Positions 36,397 to 45,916 are shown, counted from the stretch's first letter. The stretch is 64,000 bases of DNA from Salinisphaera sp052044135 (GCF_052044135.1 NZ_JBQDYF010000001.1:186001-250000), one strand, 5' to 3'. The notes: generated by a model not told the origin, from the letters alone. Translations and numbers: made by a program.

Positions 36397-37581
36397 ATGG
36401 CTAACGATGTGGTCATCGCCGCCGCGCAGCGTACGGCGATCGGCCGGTTGTCCGGTACATTGGCAGAGTTGCCGGCAAGCCGGCTCGGGGCCGCACTTAT
36501 CCGCGATACGCTGTCCCGCCACGCGATCGATCCCGATGTAATCGATGAGGTCGTGCTCGGTCAAGTGTTGACCGCCGGTTGCGGTCAGAATCCGGCGCGC
36601 CAGGCGGCGCGCCACGCCGGCCTGCCCGACCGTGTTCCGGCGGCGACACTCAACCGCGTTTGCGGCAGCGGGCTGTCGGCCGTCATCGAAGCAGCCCGAA
36701 TGATCGCGCTCGGTGACGCCCGTGTGGTGATCGCCGGCGGGCAGGAGTCGATGAGTCAGGCACCGCATCTGCTGCCGGGCTCGCGTCGCGGGCGCCGGCT
36801 GGGCGAGTGGCCGATGCAGGACAGCATGATCCATGACGGACTGTGGGATGCGTTCTACGACTACCACATGGGCCGCACGGCGGAGAATGTGGCCAACAAG
36901 TATCGGATCGCGCGCGCCGAGCAGGACGAGTTCGCCGCGGCCTCGCAACAACGCGCGGAACAGGCGGCCAAGCACGGCCGGTTCGAGGACGAGATCCTGC
37001 CGGTCGCGGTGGCGCAGAAGGGGGGCGATCCGATCGCCTTCGCTCGCGACGAGGGCCCGCGGCCGGGCGTGACCGCCGAAAGCCTGGCCGGCCTCAAGCC
37101 GGCGTTCCAGCGCGACGGTACAGTCACGGCCGGCAATGCGTCGGGCTTGAACGACGGCGCTGCGCTGGTGGTGGTCACCACGGCGGCACGTTGTCGCCAA
37201 CTCGGTCTGACGCCCTTGGCGCGGATCGCCGGCTATGCCACGGCGGGCGTGGACCCCGCCTTGATGGGGATCGGCCCGGTGGCGGCCAGCCAGGCCTGTC
37301 TGCAACGCGCGGGTTGGTCGGTGCGCGATCTCGATCTGATCGAAGCCAACGAAGCGTTCGCGGCCCAGGCCATCGCCGTGAACCGGCAGATGCAATGGCC
37401 GCTCGATCGGGTCAACGTCAATGGCGGCGCAATTGCGCTCGGGCACCCGGTTGGTGCATCCGGATGCCGCATTCTGGTGACCCTGGTGCACGAAATGGGC
37501 AAACGCGAAGCGCGGCGTGGCCTCGCGACTCTTTGTGTGGGGGGCGGGCAGGGTGTTGCGCTGGCTATCGAGCGCCCGTGA
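36397..37581 (+). CDS. Acetyl-CoA C-acetyltransferase (thiolase)
   Basis: A 394-residue thiolase that condenses two acetyl-CoA or cleaves 3-ketoacyl-CoA. The acyl-accepting cysteine is in NRVCGSGLSAV, the catalytic histidine in GGAIALGHPVGASG, and the second cysteine in LCVGGGQG. Size and motifs fit biosynthetic or PhaA/AtoB-type thiolases. No PHB genes or fatty-acid genes are adjacent, so its pathway is open. The ATG at 36397 begins MANDVVIAAAQRT, the usual N-terminus. A 313-base gap follows. Confidence 0.93.
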   Translation: MANDVVIAAAQRTAIGRLSGTLAELPASRLGAALIRDTLSRHAIDPDVIDEVVLGQVLTAGCGQNPARQAARHAGLPDRVPAATLNRVCGSGLSAVIEAARMIALGDARVVIAGGQESMSQAPHLLPGSRRGRRLGEWPMQDSMIHDGLWDAFYDYHMGRTAENVANKYRIARAEQDEFAAASQQRAEQAAKHGRFEDEILPVAVAQKGGDPIAFARDEGPRPGVTAESLAGLKPAFQRDGTVTAGNASGLNDGAALVVVTTAARCRQLGLTPLARIAGYATAGVDPALMGIGPVAASQACLQRAGWSVRDLDLIEANEAFAAQAIAVNRQMQWPLDRVNVNGGAIALGHPVGASGCRILVTLVHEMGKREARRGLATLCVGGGQGVALAIERP

Positions 37582-37894
37582 ACGCAAGCGCGGTGTTGGC
37601 GTAGACAAAGCCAATCATGGGTCTGGCGAAATCCCGGCCGCCATGCCGGCCGGCGCACCGATGTTGGCACCGAGCTTGCAACAGTTGTACTGCGCGGGTG
37701 ATCTTGCGTCGTGTTGTTCTCCTCCAATGCGTGCGCGCTTGTCTTTCCCACGATCGCCCGCGTAATCGCGGCTTCCGGCCGGCGCACATGCGCCGGCCGG
37801 TATTTTTTTGGCGAGCGTATATTCCCGGGCCGATGGGCCGGGATGCCGGCGACGTGCAAGTCCGGGGTGGCCTGAATGCATTGTGCAACGGATA
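37582..37894 (+). other. 313-base intergenic region, possible small RNA
   Basis: No ORF is convincing. The stretch holds a short CCGGC...GCCGG hairpin soon after the thiolase stop (37634-37650), about 120 bases with no obvious feature, then the very strong terminator at 37775-37809. A small RNA that starts near 37660-37700 and ends at 37809 would fit, but the same terminator could simply serve the thiolase mRNA. The last 85 bases should hold the promoter of the efflux operon. Confidence 0.35.
37775..37809 (+). terminator. Very strong rho-independent terminator
   Basis: An 11-bp perfect stem, CCGGCCGGCGC (37775-37785) with GCGCCGGCCGG (37790-37800) and loop ACAT, is followed by TA and seven T. 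It is about 195 bases past the thiolase stop. Confidence 0.92.
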
Positions 37895-40012
37895 ATGGCG
37901 GGCATGTCGCGCCTGGCCTGGTTGTTCGCGCCCAGCGGAGAAAACATATCCTTCGCTATACGCTGCTGCGTCTCGGTGGCGCTGTCGCTGTGGCTGGCGT
38001 TCTATCTCGAACTGGATAACGCCTACTGGGCGTTCATCAATGTCGCGATCCTCATTCAGCCCTTGCCGGGCTTTCTGGTCGTGCGCGGCTTTGCGCGTCT
38101 GGCCGGTACCTTCGTGGCCGCCTGTGTCGCGATCCTGCTGATCGCGCTGTTCGCCCAGAGTTACACGCTGTTCTCGGTCGCGCTGGTCGCCTGGGTGTCG
38201 GCGATGGTGTTCTGTGCCAGCCTGTTCCGCAATAACCTGTCCTACGGCTTCGTGCTGGCGGGCTATGTGGCGGTGATCATCGGCGTACGTGCGATGTCGG
38301 ATCCGACCACGGTGTTTTCGGTGGCGGTGGCGCGTTCGTCCGAAACCGCGTTGGCGGCGGTGGTGGCGGCGTTCGTGAGCGTGGTGCTGGCCCCGAGCGT
38401 AACCGCGCGGAAGTATTTCGAGGCCCGTGTGGATGCGCTCAAGGCGATCGGGCGACAGTTCCGCGAGCTCGATCGTCCCCCGGACGAAGTCGATGGCGAC
38501 AGCAACCCGAATACGCCGCACCCGCAGTTGCATGCGTTGGTGGAAAAGACGCTCAAGCTCGAGCAAACGCGCCAGTACGCGCGTTTCGACGCGCCCGGCT
38601 TCGGTGAATACAACCGGCTGGCACGACGTCTGGATTATGAGTTGCTGTCGATTGTCAGCGCCATGGCCTCGCTGCAGGTATATCTCGCCAAGCTCGGATC
38701 CGCGGTTGACCGGCGTCCCCTCGCGGCGCTCGATCGAGCTGCGGCATTACTGGAGGCCGATCCAGGCGACACGCGCGCCATCAAGCGTGCCTTCGGCAAG
38801 GCGTACAACGATGTACTCGCCGATGCCCGCCTCAACGGCGACGGGGGACACCGGGAGCGCTCGTTGGTCGACTGGGTGGTACTCAGTCGCGCGCTCGATA
38901 TGGCCAACCGCATGCGTGCCGCGGTGATCAAGCACGGCATGCTGATTGCCGAACGCGGTGCCGGCGCGCGCAACGCATCCCGTCGCAGCGAGTTCTCGAC
39001 CGCCAACCCGATCGGGGAATCGGTCAAGGTCACGATCCGGGCGATCGCGGCCATGGGCTCGGGCGCGGCGATCTGGGCGACGCACGACGAGCCGGCACTG
39101 GCCGGGACCATGGTGCTGCTGTCGGTGCTGACGACGCTGTTCGCGCTGATGGACGATCCGGCCGGCGGCGCGCGTGGTTTCGGCATCGGCGGGCTTGTTG
39201 CCGGGGGGGCCGCTTTTTTCGTGAATTTCGTGTTCCTGCCGCCAGCGAACAGCTTCGCCATGCTGATGCTGGTGTTGATGCCCTGTGTATTCGTCGCAGG
39301 GCTGGCAATGGTCAATCCGCCCACCGCGCTGATCGGCCGGGTGGCCCTGGTGCAGTTTGCACTATTCGTGCATCCCGCCAACGACGGCAGCCGCCAGACA
39401 TTCGTCGGTTTCCTGGAGACGTTTCTGGGCGCCGAGCTGGCGGTCATTCTGGCGCTCGTGGCGTTCGCGCTGGTGCTGCCGGTCGATCCGAGGCAGCTGT
39501 TGCGTGCGCGACTGGCGGGCATATTCGGTGAACTGGCGGCCGGGTTCGCCGAGTCCCGTGAACGCTTCGAGACCCGGGTCTATGATCGGCTGGTCAAACT
39601 GCCAACGGCGGCGGATCAGGGCGAATTTCATGTCTCTGCCCGCCAGGCGGCCTTCGCCGCGGTCAACATGGGTGTCGAGGCCCGCTCGCTGCGGGTACTG
39701 GCCGATCGCGCCGGTTTCAGTGGCCATACCCGGGCCGCCATCCATGATGCACTCGTGGGGCTCGAATCGTTGTTCAAGCGGGGTTACCCGCGCGTCGAAC
39801 GAGTGTTCGAAATGCAGGGCGAGGCCAATCGACTGGCCCGGCGGCTGCTCGATGAGGCGCTGACCTTCTCGCCGCGCAAGCGTATGCGCTACGGCGTTCG
39901 GGCCTCGGTCTCGGCCGAGCTGATGGCTGCCGCACTGGCCGATTACGGGCAGGCGCGCGAGAATACCGAGGGGCGGCGTATTCGCCTCGGGGAGGCCGAT
40001 CGTGTTACCTGA
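37895..40012 (+). CDS. FUSC-family efflux protein (AaeB-like)
   Basis: A 705-residue inner-membrane protein with two sets of membrane helices (about 20-170 and 380-510). Each is followed by a cytosolic helical region, the fusaric acid resistance/AaeB layout. It exports aromatic carboxylic acids or other toxic acids in known cases. It overlaps the DUF1656 gene by 11 bases, which is followed by an HlyD-type adaptor, so the three form one tripartite efflux operon. No LysR regulator of the AaeR type is beside it. The start at 37895 lies after a terminator; ATG 37904 is an alternative. Confidence 0.88.
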   Translation: MAGMSRLAWLFAPSGENISFAIRCCVSVALSLWLAFYLELDNAYWAFINVAILIQPLPGFLVVRGFARLAGTFVAACVAILLIALFAQSYTLFSVALVAWVSAMVFCASLFRNNLSYGFVLAGYVAVIIGVRAMSDPTTVFSVAVARSSETALAAVVAAFVSVVLAPSVTARKYFEARVDALKAIGRQFRELDRPPDEVDGDSNPNTPHPQLHALVEKTLKLEQTRQYARFDAPGFGEYNRLARRLDYELLSIVSAMASLQVYLAKLGSAVDRRPLAALDRAAALLEADPGDTRAIKRAFGKAYNDVLADARLNGDGGHRERSLVDWVVLSRALDMANRMRAAVIKHGMLIAERGAGARNASRRSEFSTANPIGESVKVTIRAIAAMGSGAAIWATHDEPALAGTMVLLSVLTTLFALMDDPAGGARGFGIGGLVAGGAAFFVNFVFLPPANSFAMLMLVLMPCVFVAGLAMVNPPTALIGRVALVQFALFVHPANDGSRQTFVGFLETFLGAELAVILALVAFALVLPVDPRQLLRARLAGIFGELAAGFAESRERFETRVYDRLVKLPTAADQGEFHVSARQAAFAAVNMGVEARSLRVLADRAGFSGHTRAAIHDALVGLESLFKRGYPRVERVFEMQGEANRLARRLLDEALTFSPRKRMRYGVRASVSAELMAAALADYGQARENTEGRRIRLGEADRVT

Positions 40013-40205
40013 AACGATAACCATCGGCGGCATCTACCTGCCCGTCTTCCTGGGGTTTCTGGCCGTAACCGGTGTGGTGTATTTCATCCTGCGCTGGTTC
40101 GCCCAGCGCCTGCATCTCTATCGTCTGTTCTGGCATCCCGCGCTGGCCGGTGCGGCCGTGTTCGTGATCCTGTTGTCCTGCCTCCTGCTCTGGTTCGGCC
40201 CCTGA
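40002..40205 (+). CDS. DUF1656 small membrane protein (AaeX-like)
   Basis: A 67-residue protein with two transmembrane helices, starting at GTG and overlapping the end of the FUSC gene by 11 bases. MLPETITIGGIYLP at the N-terminus is characteristic of DUF1656, which accompanies FUSC/HlyD efflux pairs (AaeX in E. coli). Its role in the complex is not known. The 11-base overlap implies translational coupling. Confidence 0.9.
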   Translation: MLPETITIGGIYLPVFLGFLAVTGVVYFILRWFAQRLHLYRLFWHPALAGAAVFVILLSCLLLWFGP

Positions 40206-40246
40206 GCGTGGTCGTGCGTATGATTTCGTGAAGTCCTGGTGAGTTG

Positions 40247-41266
40247 ATGGCCAATCCCAAGAATATTCTGAAAACAACGGCGCGGGTGGCTGCCACGCTC
40301 GTGGTCGTGGCAATCGCAGGTGTGCTGGGCTGGTTCGCCTGGCAGCACTACGTCTATGCGCCCTGGACCCGTGATGCGCGGGTACAGGCTGACGTCATCA
40401 ATATCGCACCCGAGGTGTCCGGCACGGTGACCGATGTCGCGGTGGCCGACAACAGCTATGTCCGCAAGGGACAATTGCTGTTCAAGATTCAGCCGATACG
40501 GTTCAAGCACGCAGTGGCCGAAGCCCGGGCCTCGCTGGCCCAGGCGCGGGCCCAGGAACATTATGCGCAGCGCAAGGCCCGTCGGCTCGAAAAACTGCCG
40601 CCGGGCGGCGTGTCGACGCAGAATCTGCAGCAGGCGCAGTCGAATGCCGAATCCGCCCGCGCTTCGGTTGCCCAGGCCAAGGCCAAACTCGCGCAGGCGA
40701 AACAGAATCTGCAATGGGCTGCGGTGCGTTCACCGGTCAACGGCTATGTCACGCATCTGCTGCTCGACCAGGGCGACTACGCCTCCCAGGGGTCATCGGC
40801 GATGACCCTGGTCGACGCCGAAACCTTCCGTGTCACCGCTTATTTCGAAGAAACCAAGCTGGCGAAGATTGCGGTCGGCGACCCGGCCGATATCACGCTC
40901 ATGGCCGGCGATACCCATCTCAAGGGGCATGTCGCAAGTATTGGCCGCGGCATTGCGGTCGGCAACAATGCGCCGGGCGAGCGCAATCTGCCCAACGTGA
41001 GCCCCACATTTCAATGGGTACGCCTGGCCCAGCGTGTGCCCGTGGCTATCGCCTTCGACCGGCCGCCGCAGAAGCTGCCATTGTCCGTGGGCCTGACCGC
41101 GACCGTGCATGTTCACCCCAAGGCCGGCGACACCGGCGGCTATGCGGCCTCCGCGCACAAGGGCAACCTGCGCTGGTCGCCGGCCCGGCGCGGGCAGTTC
41201 GGCGACGAAGATCACGCCGGGCGATCATCGTCGTCCGCCGGGGCGAACGGCGCCGGCAACCACTGA
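40247..41266 (+). CDS. HlyD-family periplasmic adaptor (AaeA-like)
   Basis: A 339-residue membrane-fusion protein. One N-terminal membrane anchor (about 10-32) is followed by the barrel-sandwich hybrid domain (TRDARVQADVINIAPEVSG), a coiled-coil hairpin rich in Ala/Gln (about 90-145) and a C-terminal beta-barrel. It links the FUSC pump to an outer-membrane channel. A ~40-residue disordered, Gly/Ser-rich tail closes the protein. It is the last gene of the efflux operon; no outer-membrane factor is encoded nearby. Confidence 0.92.
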   Translation: MANPKNILKTTARVAATLVVVAIAGVLGWFAWQHYVYAPWTRDARVQADVINIAPEVSGTVTDVAVADNSYVRKGQLLFKIQPIRFKHAVAEARASLAQARAQEHYAQRKARRLEKLPPGGVSTQNLQQAQSNAESARASVAQAKAKLAQAKQNLQWAAVRSPVNGYVTHLLLDQGDYASQGSSAMTLVDAETFRVTAYFEETKLAKIAVGDPADITLMAGDTHLKGHVASIGRGIAVGNNAPGERNLPNVSPTFQWVRLAQRVPVAIAFDRPPQKLPLSVGLTATVHVHPKAGDTGGYAASAHKGNLRWSPARRGQFGDEDHAGRSSSSAGANGAGNH

Positions 41267-41272
41267 CGCCGC

Positions 41273-42532
41273 TCAGCCGGTGTCGACAGGTGCGCGGCCG
41301 ACGTCCTCGAGCCGATCGACGCGGCGCAGTGCCGGGAACATCCACAGCCAGCCGCCGACCACCGCGAGCGTGCCCAGGCCGCCGAGTACCACGGCCGGTA
41401 CGGTGCCCAGCAGACCGGCGGTGACCCCGGATTCGAATTCGCCGAGCTCATTCGAGGCCCCGATGAACAGCATGTTCACGGCGTTGACCCGGCCGCGCAT
41501 GGCATCGGGTGTGGCCAGTTGGATGAGTGACGAGCGCACGAACATGCTGATCATGTCGGCCGCGCCCATGATGACCAGCGCCGCGAACGACAGGGCGAAG
41601 TGGGTGGACAAGCCGAACACGATCGTCCCCAGACCGAATACGGCCACAGCGACGAACATGGTCGGTCCTGCGCGGCGGTTCAGCGATACCCGGCTCAGAT
41701 ACAGGCCCATGGCGAACGCCCCCACGGCCACCGCGCTGCGCAGGGCGCCGAGGCCGGCCGGGCCGGTATGCAGAATCGAGTGGGCGTAGACCGGTAGCAG
41801 GGCGGTGGCGCCGCCCAGCAGCACGGCAAACAGATCCAGCGAGATGGCGCCGAGAATGATTGGCCGGGAACGCACGTAAACGATGCCCGCGGTAAACCGG
41901 GCGAAGGCGCTCTGGGTCGTGGTGTCGGCCTTGGCCGGCAGCGGGCGGCGGATCCGCGCCACCGAAGCGGCGGCAACCCCGAACAGGGTCGCGCATGCCG
42001 CATAGGCGACGCTGGGCCCGGCCAGATAGATGGCGCCGCCGATGGCCGGCCCGCCGATGACGGCGATCTGGAAAACGGACGAATTGATCGCGATCGCCTT
42101 GGGCAAGTGTGCTTCCCCCACGATTTGCGGCAACAGCGAGGTCAGGCTCGGCCCCGAAAATGACCGGGCGACACCGAACAGCGCCAGCGTTGCGAAAAAG
42201 CCGATGGGCGACCGGGTGCCGGACAGCGTGAGTACGAGGAAGATCAGCGAGACCAGCGTCATGATCGCGGCACTGGCGATCAGCAGCAGGCGCCGCGGCA
42301 GGCGGTCGGCGGCATCGCCGGCCGGCAGTACGAGCGCGGCCATCGGCAGAAACTGGGCGAGCCCCACCCAGCCCAGCGTCAGCGCACTGTGGGTCATGGC
42401 GTAAAGCTGCCAGCCCACCACCACAGACTGGATCTGCACCGCGGTGGCCGCCGTCAGCCGGCTGGTCAGCAGTTTGAGAAAGGCCGGATCGCGCAGAACG
42501 CTATCGGCCGCCGGAGTCAACGCGCCACGCAT
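41273..42532 (-). CDS. MFS transporter, EntS/MFS_3-like exporter
   Basis: A 419-residue major facilitator protein with about twelve helices. The inter-helix segment GDAADRLPRRLLL matches the cytoplasmic loop 2-3 motif of the MFS_3 group, which includes the enterobactin exporter EntS. AMRGRVNAVNMLFIGASNELGEFESG near helix 10-11 is also typical. The cargo is unknown, and no siderophore genes are nearby. The ATG at 42532 is used; the frame reaching back to 42766 overlaps greB. It converges on the HlyD gene with 6 bases between. Confidence 0.87.
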   Translation of the reverse strand: MRGALTPAADSVLRDPAFLKLLTSRLTAATAVQIQSVVVGWQLYAMTHSALTLGWVGLAQFLPMAALVLPAGDAADRLPRRLLLIASAAIMTLVSLIFLVLTLSGTRSPIGFFATLALFGVARSFSGPSLTSLLPQIVGEAHLPKAIAINSSVFQIAVIGGPAIGGAIYLAGPSVAYAACATLFGVAAASVARIRRPLPAKADTTTQSAFARFTAGIVYVRSRPIILGAISLDLFAVLLGGATALLPVYAHSILHTGPAGLGALRSAVAVGAFAMGLYLSRVSLNRRAGPTMFVAVAVFGLGTIVFGLSTHFALSFAALVIMGAADMISMFVRSSLIQLATPDAMRGRVNAVNMLFIGASNELGEFESGVTAGLLGTVPAVVLGGLGTLAVVGGWLWMFPALRRVDRLEDVGRAPVDTG

Positions 42533-42569
42533 GAGCGCGGGATTGTTGCATAGTCCAGTGGGCTGCGCC

Positions 42570-43043
42570 TCAGCTGTAGCGGATGGCTTCGATTTCCAGT
42601 TCGCGACGCGAGTCCGGCAGTTGCACTTCGACCACGTCGCCGGTGCGCTTGCCGAGCAGGGCCCGTGCGACCGGCGAATGCAGGCTGATTGCGCCGGTGG
42701 CGGCATTCGTTTCGTCCGCGCCGACGATGCGATAACAATGCCGCGAGTCGTCGGCATCGACCACATCGACCCAGGCCCCGAAGAAGACCTGGTCCGGGCT
42801 GTCGGCTCGCGGCGAAACCGCGGTCAGTTCGTCGACCCGTTTGCCCAGATAGCGCACGCGCCGGTCGATCTCGCGCAGTTCCTTCTTGCGGTAGATGTAC
42901 TCGGCGTTTTCCGAGCGATCGCCCTCGGCCGCGGCATCCGCCAGCTTGCGCACCACGAACGGGCGTTTCACGCGCCAGAGGTGATCGAGCTCGTCGGCCA
43001 GGGCCTGCCAGCCTTCACGGGTGATGTAGTCGCGCTTGGCCAT
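42570..43043 (-). CDS. greB: Transcription elongation factor GreB
   Basis: A 157-residue cleavage factor that rescues backtracked RNA polymerase. The N-terminal coiled coil (about 1-75) carries the acidic tip GDRSENAEYIYRKKELREIDRRV, and the C-terminal FKBP-like domain ends in SPVARALLGKRTGD. Length and the IYRKKEL segment fit GreB rather than GreA. It lies upstream of the MFS gene on the same strand with 37 bases between them, so they could be cotranscribed. Confidence 0.95.
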   Translation of the reverse strand: MAKRDYITREGWQALADELDHLWRVKRPFVVRKLADAAAEGDRSENAEYIYRKKELREIDRRVRYLGKRVDELTAVSPRADSPDQVFFGAWVDVVDADDSRHCYRIVGADETNAATGAISLHSPVARALLGKRTGDVVEVQLPDSRRELEIEAIRYS

Positions 43044-43191
43044 GTCGGGTCCGTCGGTAAAACAGGCGCAGCATAAACCAGGACGCAATACGGGTCAGCG
43101 CTGCACCGAGGCCATATCGTCGAGCGCCCACGGGCTGCGAAGCGGATGTAAACGGCCGCTGCGGGCGCTGGCCCGTGTGGGATGGCGTGCT

Positions 43192-44079
43192 TCAGGCAGC
43201 CCCGCCCATCGAGCCGGGCGGCGGCGGCAGATCGTCCGGCACGAAGAAGTCCGGCCAGAGTTCCTGGCTCGGGTCGACCGCATAGACCGAGAAATCGGTC
43301 ACGCCCGCTTCGGCCAGGATCCGGTCGTCCATACAGAATTGGCCGGTGAATTCACGTGCCGGCCGGGTGAGGATGACGTGCGCCGCGTCGGCCACGATAT
43401 CCGGTATGCGGCAGTGCTGGCGCAGTTCCTCGCCGCCGATGAGGTCGATGGCGGCGGTGGCGATGCCGGTACGCGGCCACAGGGCGTTGAAGGCAATGCC
43501 GTCGTCGCGGAATTCCTCGGCCATGCCCAGCACGCACAGACTCATGTTGTATTTGGCCATCGAATAGGCGACGTGCGGGGCGAACCACTTGGGCTGAAAA
43601 TCCAGCGGCGGCGAGAGGTTGAGCACATGCGGGTTTTCCGCCTGCCGCAGATAGGGAATACAGGCCTGGCTGACCAGAAACGTGCCGCGGCCGTTGATCT
43701 GGTGCATGAGGTCGTAGCGCTTGGCCGGCGTGTCCGTTGTCTGGGTCAGTGAAATGGCGCTGGCGTTGTTCACGCAGATATCGATGCCGCCGAAATGCTC
43801 GGCGGTTGCGCGCACAGCCGCCTCGATCGCATTCTCGTCGCGAATATCGCAGACGATGGGCAGGGCATGGCCACCCGCGGATTCGATCTCGGCGGCGGCG
43901 GTATGCACGGTGCCGGGCAGCTTGGGATGTGGCTTGTCGGTCTTGGCGGCGATCGCGACGTTGGCGCCGTCGGCCGCGGCGCGCCTGGCGATGGCCAGCC
44001 CGATGCCGCGCGAGGCGCCCGTGATGAACAGCGTCTTGCCCGCCAGACTGGGCGCGGCGGGGGGATTCAATTCGGCCAT
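43192..44079 (-). CDS. SDR family NAD(P)-dependent oxidoreductase (HSDL2-like)
   Basis: A 295-residue short-chain dehydrogenase with TGASRGIG near residue 19, NNASAI, and the catalytic YSMAK motif. The extra segment AAKTDKPHPKLPGT after beta-2 and AWPRTGIATAA-like region (ALWPRTGIATAA) are typical of the hydroxysteroid dehydrogenase-like 2 group. Its substrate is unknown and a fatty-acyl or steroid role should not be assumed. GGAGGAG stands just before the ATG at 44079. It is monocistronic as far as can be seen. Confidence 0.86.
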   Translation of the reverse strand: MAELNPPAAPSLAGKTLFITGASRGIGLAIARRAAADGANVAIAAKTDKPHPKLPGTVHTAAAEIESAGGHALPIVCDIRDENAIEAAVRATAEHFGGIDICVNNASAISLTQTTDTPAKRYDLMHQINGRGTFLVSQACIPYLRQAENPHVLNLSPPLDFQPKWFAPHVAYSMAKYNMSLCVLGMAEEFRDDGIAFNALWPRTGIATAAIDLIGGEELRQHCRIPDIVADAAHVILTRPAREFTGQFCMDDRILAEAGVTDFSVYAVDPSQELWPDFFVPDDLPPPPGSMGGAA

Positions 44080-44248
44080 AGTCTCCTCCGAATGGTCGAT
44101 GGGATTGGTGTCAATTTCCGCGCTCGTGCCGGATGCATTGCATATTCGGCCAGCCACGGCGGCATCCGCTTGGCGCCATGCGCCCGGTGCGCATCAGCCA
44201 GCGATAGCGCCGGCCCCAGAGGCTTTGTTCGCCCCGAAAACCCATGGC

Positions 44249-44725
44249 TCAGTTCAGCCAGACCAGGCCGGCGTTGAGATACAGCGCATAGCTGGCCCAG
44301 GCGAGATACACGGCGAACAACAGCCCGGAGAGGCGGTCGGCGCGCCAGAACGCCGCCGTGGTCGCCGCGATCGCCAGCCATAGCACAACGATCACGAGCA
44401 GCGCCCAGCCCAGCGCGTGTGCGCCGAAGGCGACGGGCATCCACAGCGCGTTGAGTGCAAGCTGGAGCACGAACAGACCCAGTTCACGGCCGAGTCCGCG
44501 GGCGCGCCACACGCGCCAGGCGGCCACGGCCATGGCGATGTACAGCAGTGTCCAGACGATAGGGAAGGCCGCATTCGGCGGCGTGCCCGGCGGCTGATCG
44601 AGGGCGATGTACCAGTCGCCGGGCGGCGCCAGCGCGCCGGACAGCGAGGTCAGCGCGACCAGGATGCCGCACACGGCTGCGGCCCGCGTGGGGTTGAAGC
44701 GCCGTTCGGCGGGCGATGCGGTCAT
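44249..44725 (-). CDS. tspO: TspO/MBR family protein
   Basis: A 158-residue tryptophan-rich sensory protein with five membrane helices. PPGTPPNAAFPIVWTLLYIAMAVAAW and the C-terminal WASYALYLNAGLVWLN are typical. Family members bind tetrapyrroles and related ligands. The gene lies 18 bases after the sirohydrochlorin chelatase-like gene on the same strand. This suggests a tetrapyrrole-linked two-gene unit, although the direct function in bacteria is unsettled. Confidence 0.93.
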   Translation of the reverse strand: MTASPAERRFNPTRAAAVCGILVALTSLSGALAPPGDWYIALDQPPGTPPNAAFPIVWTLLYIAMAVAAWRVWRARGLGRELGLFVLQLALNALWMPVAFGAHALGWALLVIVVLWLAIAATTAAFWRADRLSGLLFAVYLAWASYALYLNAGLVWLN

Positions 44726-44743
44726 GGCAAGCTCCTCTGGCGG

Positions 44744-45115
44744 TCAGCCCGCGGTGTCGATCGTATCCAGCAACAGTCCGGGCATGGCGTCCGAGGTGCC
44801 CAGATAGGGCGCGATCTCGATCGTGACGTCCGGATGCGCGGCACGGGTCTGCGCGACGTCGGCCGGAATGTCCTCGGCCACATGGCGCCCGGCCGCCAGG
44901 AAATACGGCAGGACCGTGACATGCGTGGCACCGTCCTGGATCAGCTTTTCCAGTCCGTCGGGAATGCTCGGCGGCGCCAGCTCCAGGAAGGCACACTCGA
45001 TCGCCGCGAAGCGATCACCGGCAGTGGTCCGGACCCGGTCGGTCAGGCTGCGGACCTCATCGTTGGATTCGGCCCGGCGGCTGCCGTGGGCCACCACGAG
45101 CAAAGCGTTTGTCAT
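44744..45115 (-). CDS. CbiX/SirB-type chelatase, small form
   Basis: A 123-residue single-domain protein of the sirohydrochlorin chelatase family. LLVVAHGSRR at the N-terminus contains the metal-binding His10, and LPYFLAAGRHVAEDI the second conserved histidine. Short CbiX(S)-type enzymes insert Co2+ or Fe2+ into sirohydrochlorin as homodimers. No cobalamin or siroheme genes are adjacent, but tspO follows and binds tetrapyrroles in other species. It is divergent from sufT. Confidence 0.85.
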   Translation of the reverse strand: MTNALLVVAHGSRRAESNDEVRSLTDRVRTTAGDRFAAIECAFLELAPPSIPDGLEKLIQDGATHVTVLPYFLAAGRHVAEDIPADVAQTRAAHPDVTIEIAPYLGTSDAMPGLLLDTIDTAG

Positions 45116-45313
45116 ACAGTGATTCCCGGTAATGCGAGTTGTCGAACACTCATTCAGCATCGACCCGTTTCACGACGGCTTGATGCTACCAGACGCGGCC
45201 CGGTCTGGCGGTGGGATCGGGCCGCGCCGAACGGGCGGGCAAGCCATCGTTTGGTCGAGTTGATAGAATACCGGCCCGATCGACAAACGCCGCCGATTTC
45301 GGCGAGGTTCGAC

Positions 45314-45865
45314 ATGTCAATGCCCCAGAACGAACCCGTGACTTTCACGCGCGACTGCGAGGCCGTGCTCATCCCGGCCGGCGACACCGTCGAGATTCCG
45401 GTGGGAACGCACGGCAACGTCACCCAGGCGCTGGGTGGCTCGTTCACCGTCTATATCGCCGGCAATCTCATCCGCATCGCGGGCGAGAACGCCGACGCCA
45501 TCGGCAAGGAAATGCCGGAGCCGCTCAAGTTGCCGGACAACGCCACCGCCGAGGACGTCGAGGCGATGGTCTGGGAACAGATGCAGACCGTGTTCGATCC
45601 GGAGATTCCGATCAATCTGGTCGATCTCGGCCTGGTCTATCGCTGTGAATTCGACCACAGCGACCCGGATAATCGCGTGGTCGATATCGACATGACGCTC
45701 ACCGCACCGGGTTGCGGGATGGGCGACATCCTGGTCGACGACGTGCGCGCCAAGGTGAAGATGGTACCGACCGTGGTCCGGGTGAACGTGGAAATGGTCT
45801 TCGATCCGCCCTGGAGCATGGAAATGATGAGCGACGCCGCCAAGCTCCAGGTCGGCATGCTCTAG
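45314..45865 (+). CDS. sufT: SufT, MIP18/DUF59 Fe-S assembly protein
   Basis: A 183-residue protein that helps mature Fe-S proteins, including lipoyl synthase in some bacteria. The C-terminal MIP18/DUF59 domain (about 75-183) has FDPEIPINLVDLGLVY and the conserved cysteine in LTAPGCGMGDILVDDV. The N-terminal half (EPVTFTRDCEAVLIPAGDTVEI) is the SufT-specific part. No other suf gene is near. The 3' end of a second, broken copy lies ~230 bases downstream. Confidence 0.92.
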   Translation: MSMPQNEPVTFTRDCEAVLIPAGDTVEIPVGTHGNVTQALGGSFTVYIAGNLIRIAGENADAIGKEMPEPLKLPDNATAEDVEAMVWEQMQTVFDPEIPINLVDLGLVYRCEFDHSDPDNRVVDIDMTLTAPGCGMGDILVDDVRAKVKMVPTVVRVNVEMVFDPPWSMEMMSDAAKLQVGML

Positions 45866-45916
45866 CCGGCCCGGGCTGCATCCAAACGGGGCTGGGGCGA
45901 ATGTTCTGTCCGCGGT

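Noticed and set aside
44417..45865. An extended N-terminus for SufT
   Set aside because: The upstream frame runs antisense through tspO and cbiX and is Arg/Gly-rich. The ATG at 45314 gives the family N-terminus and normal length.
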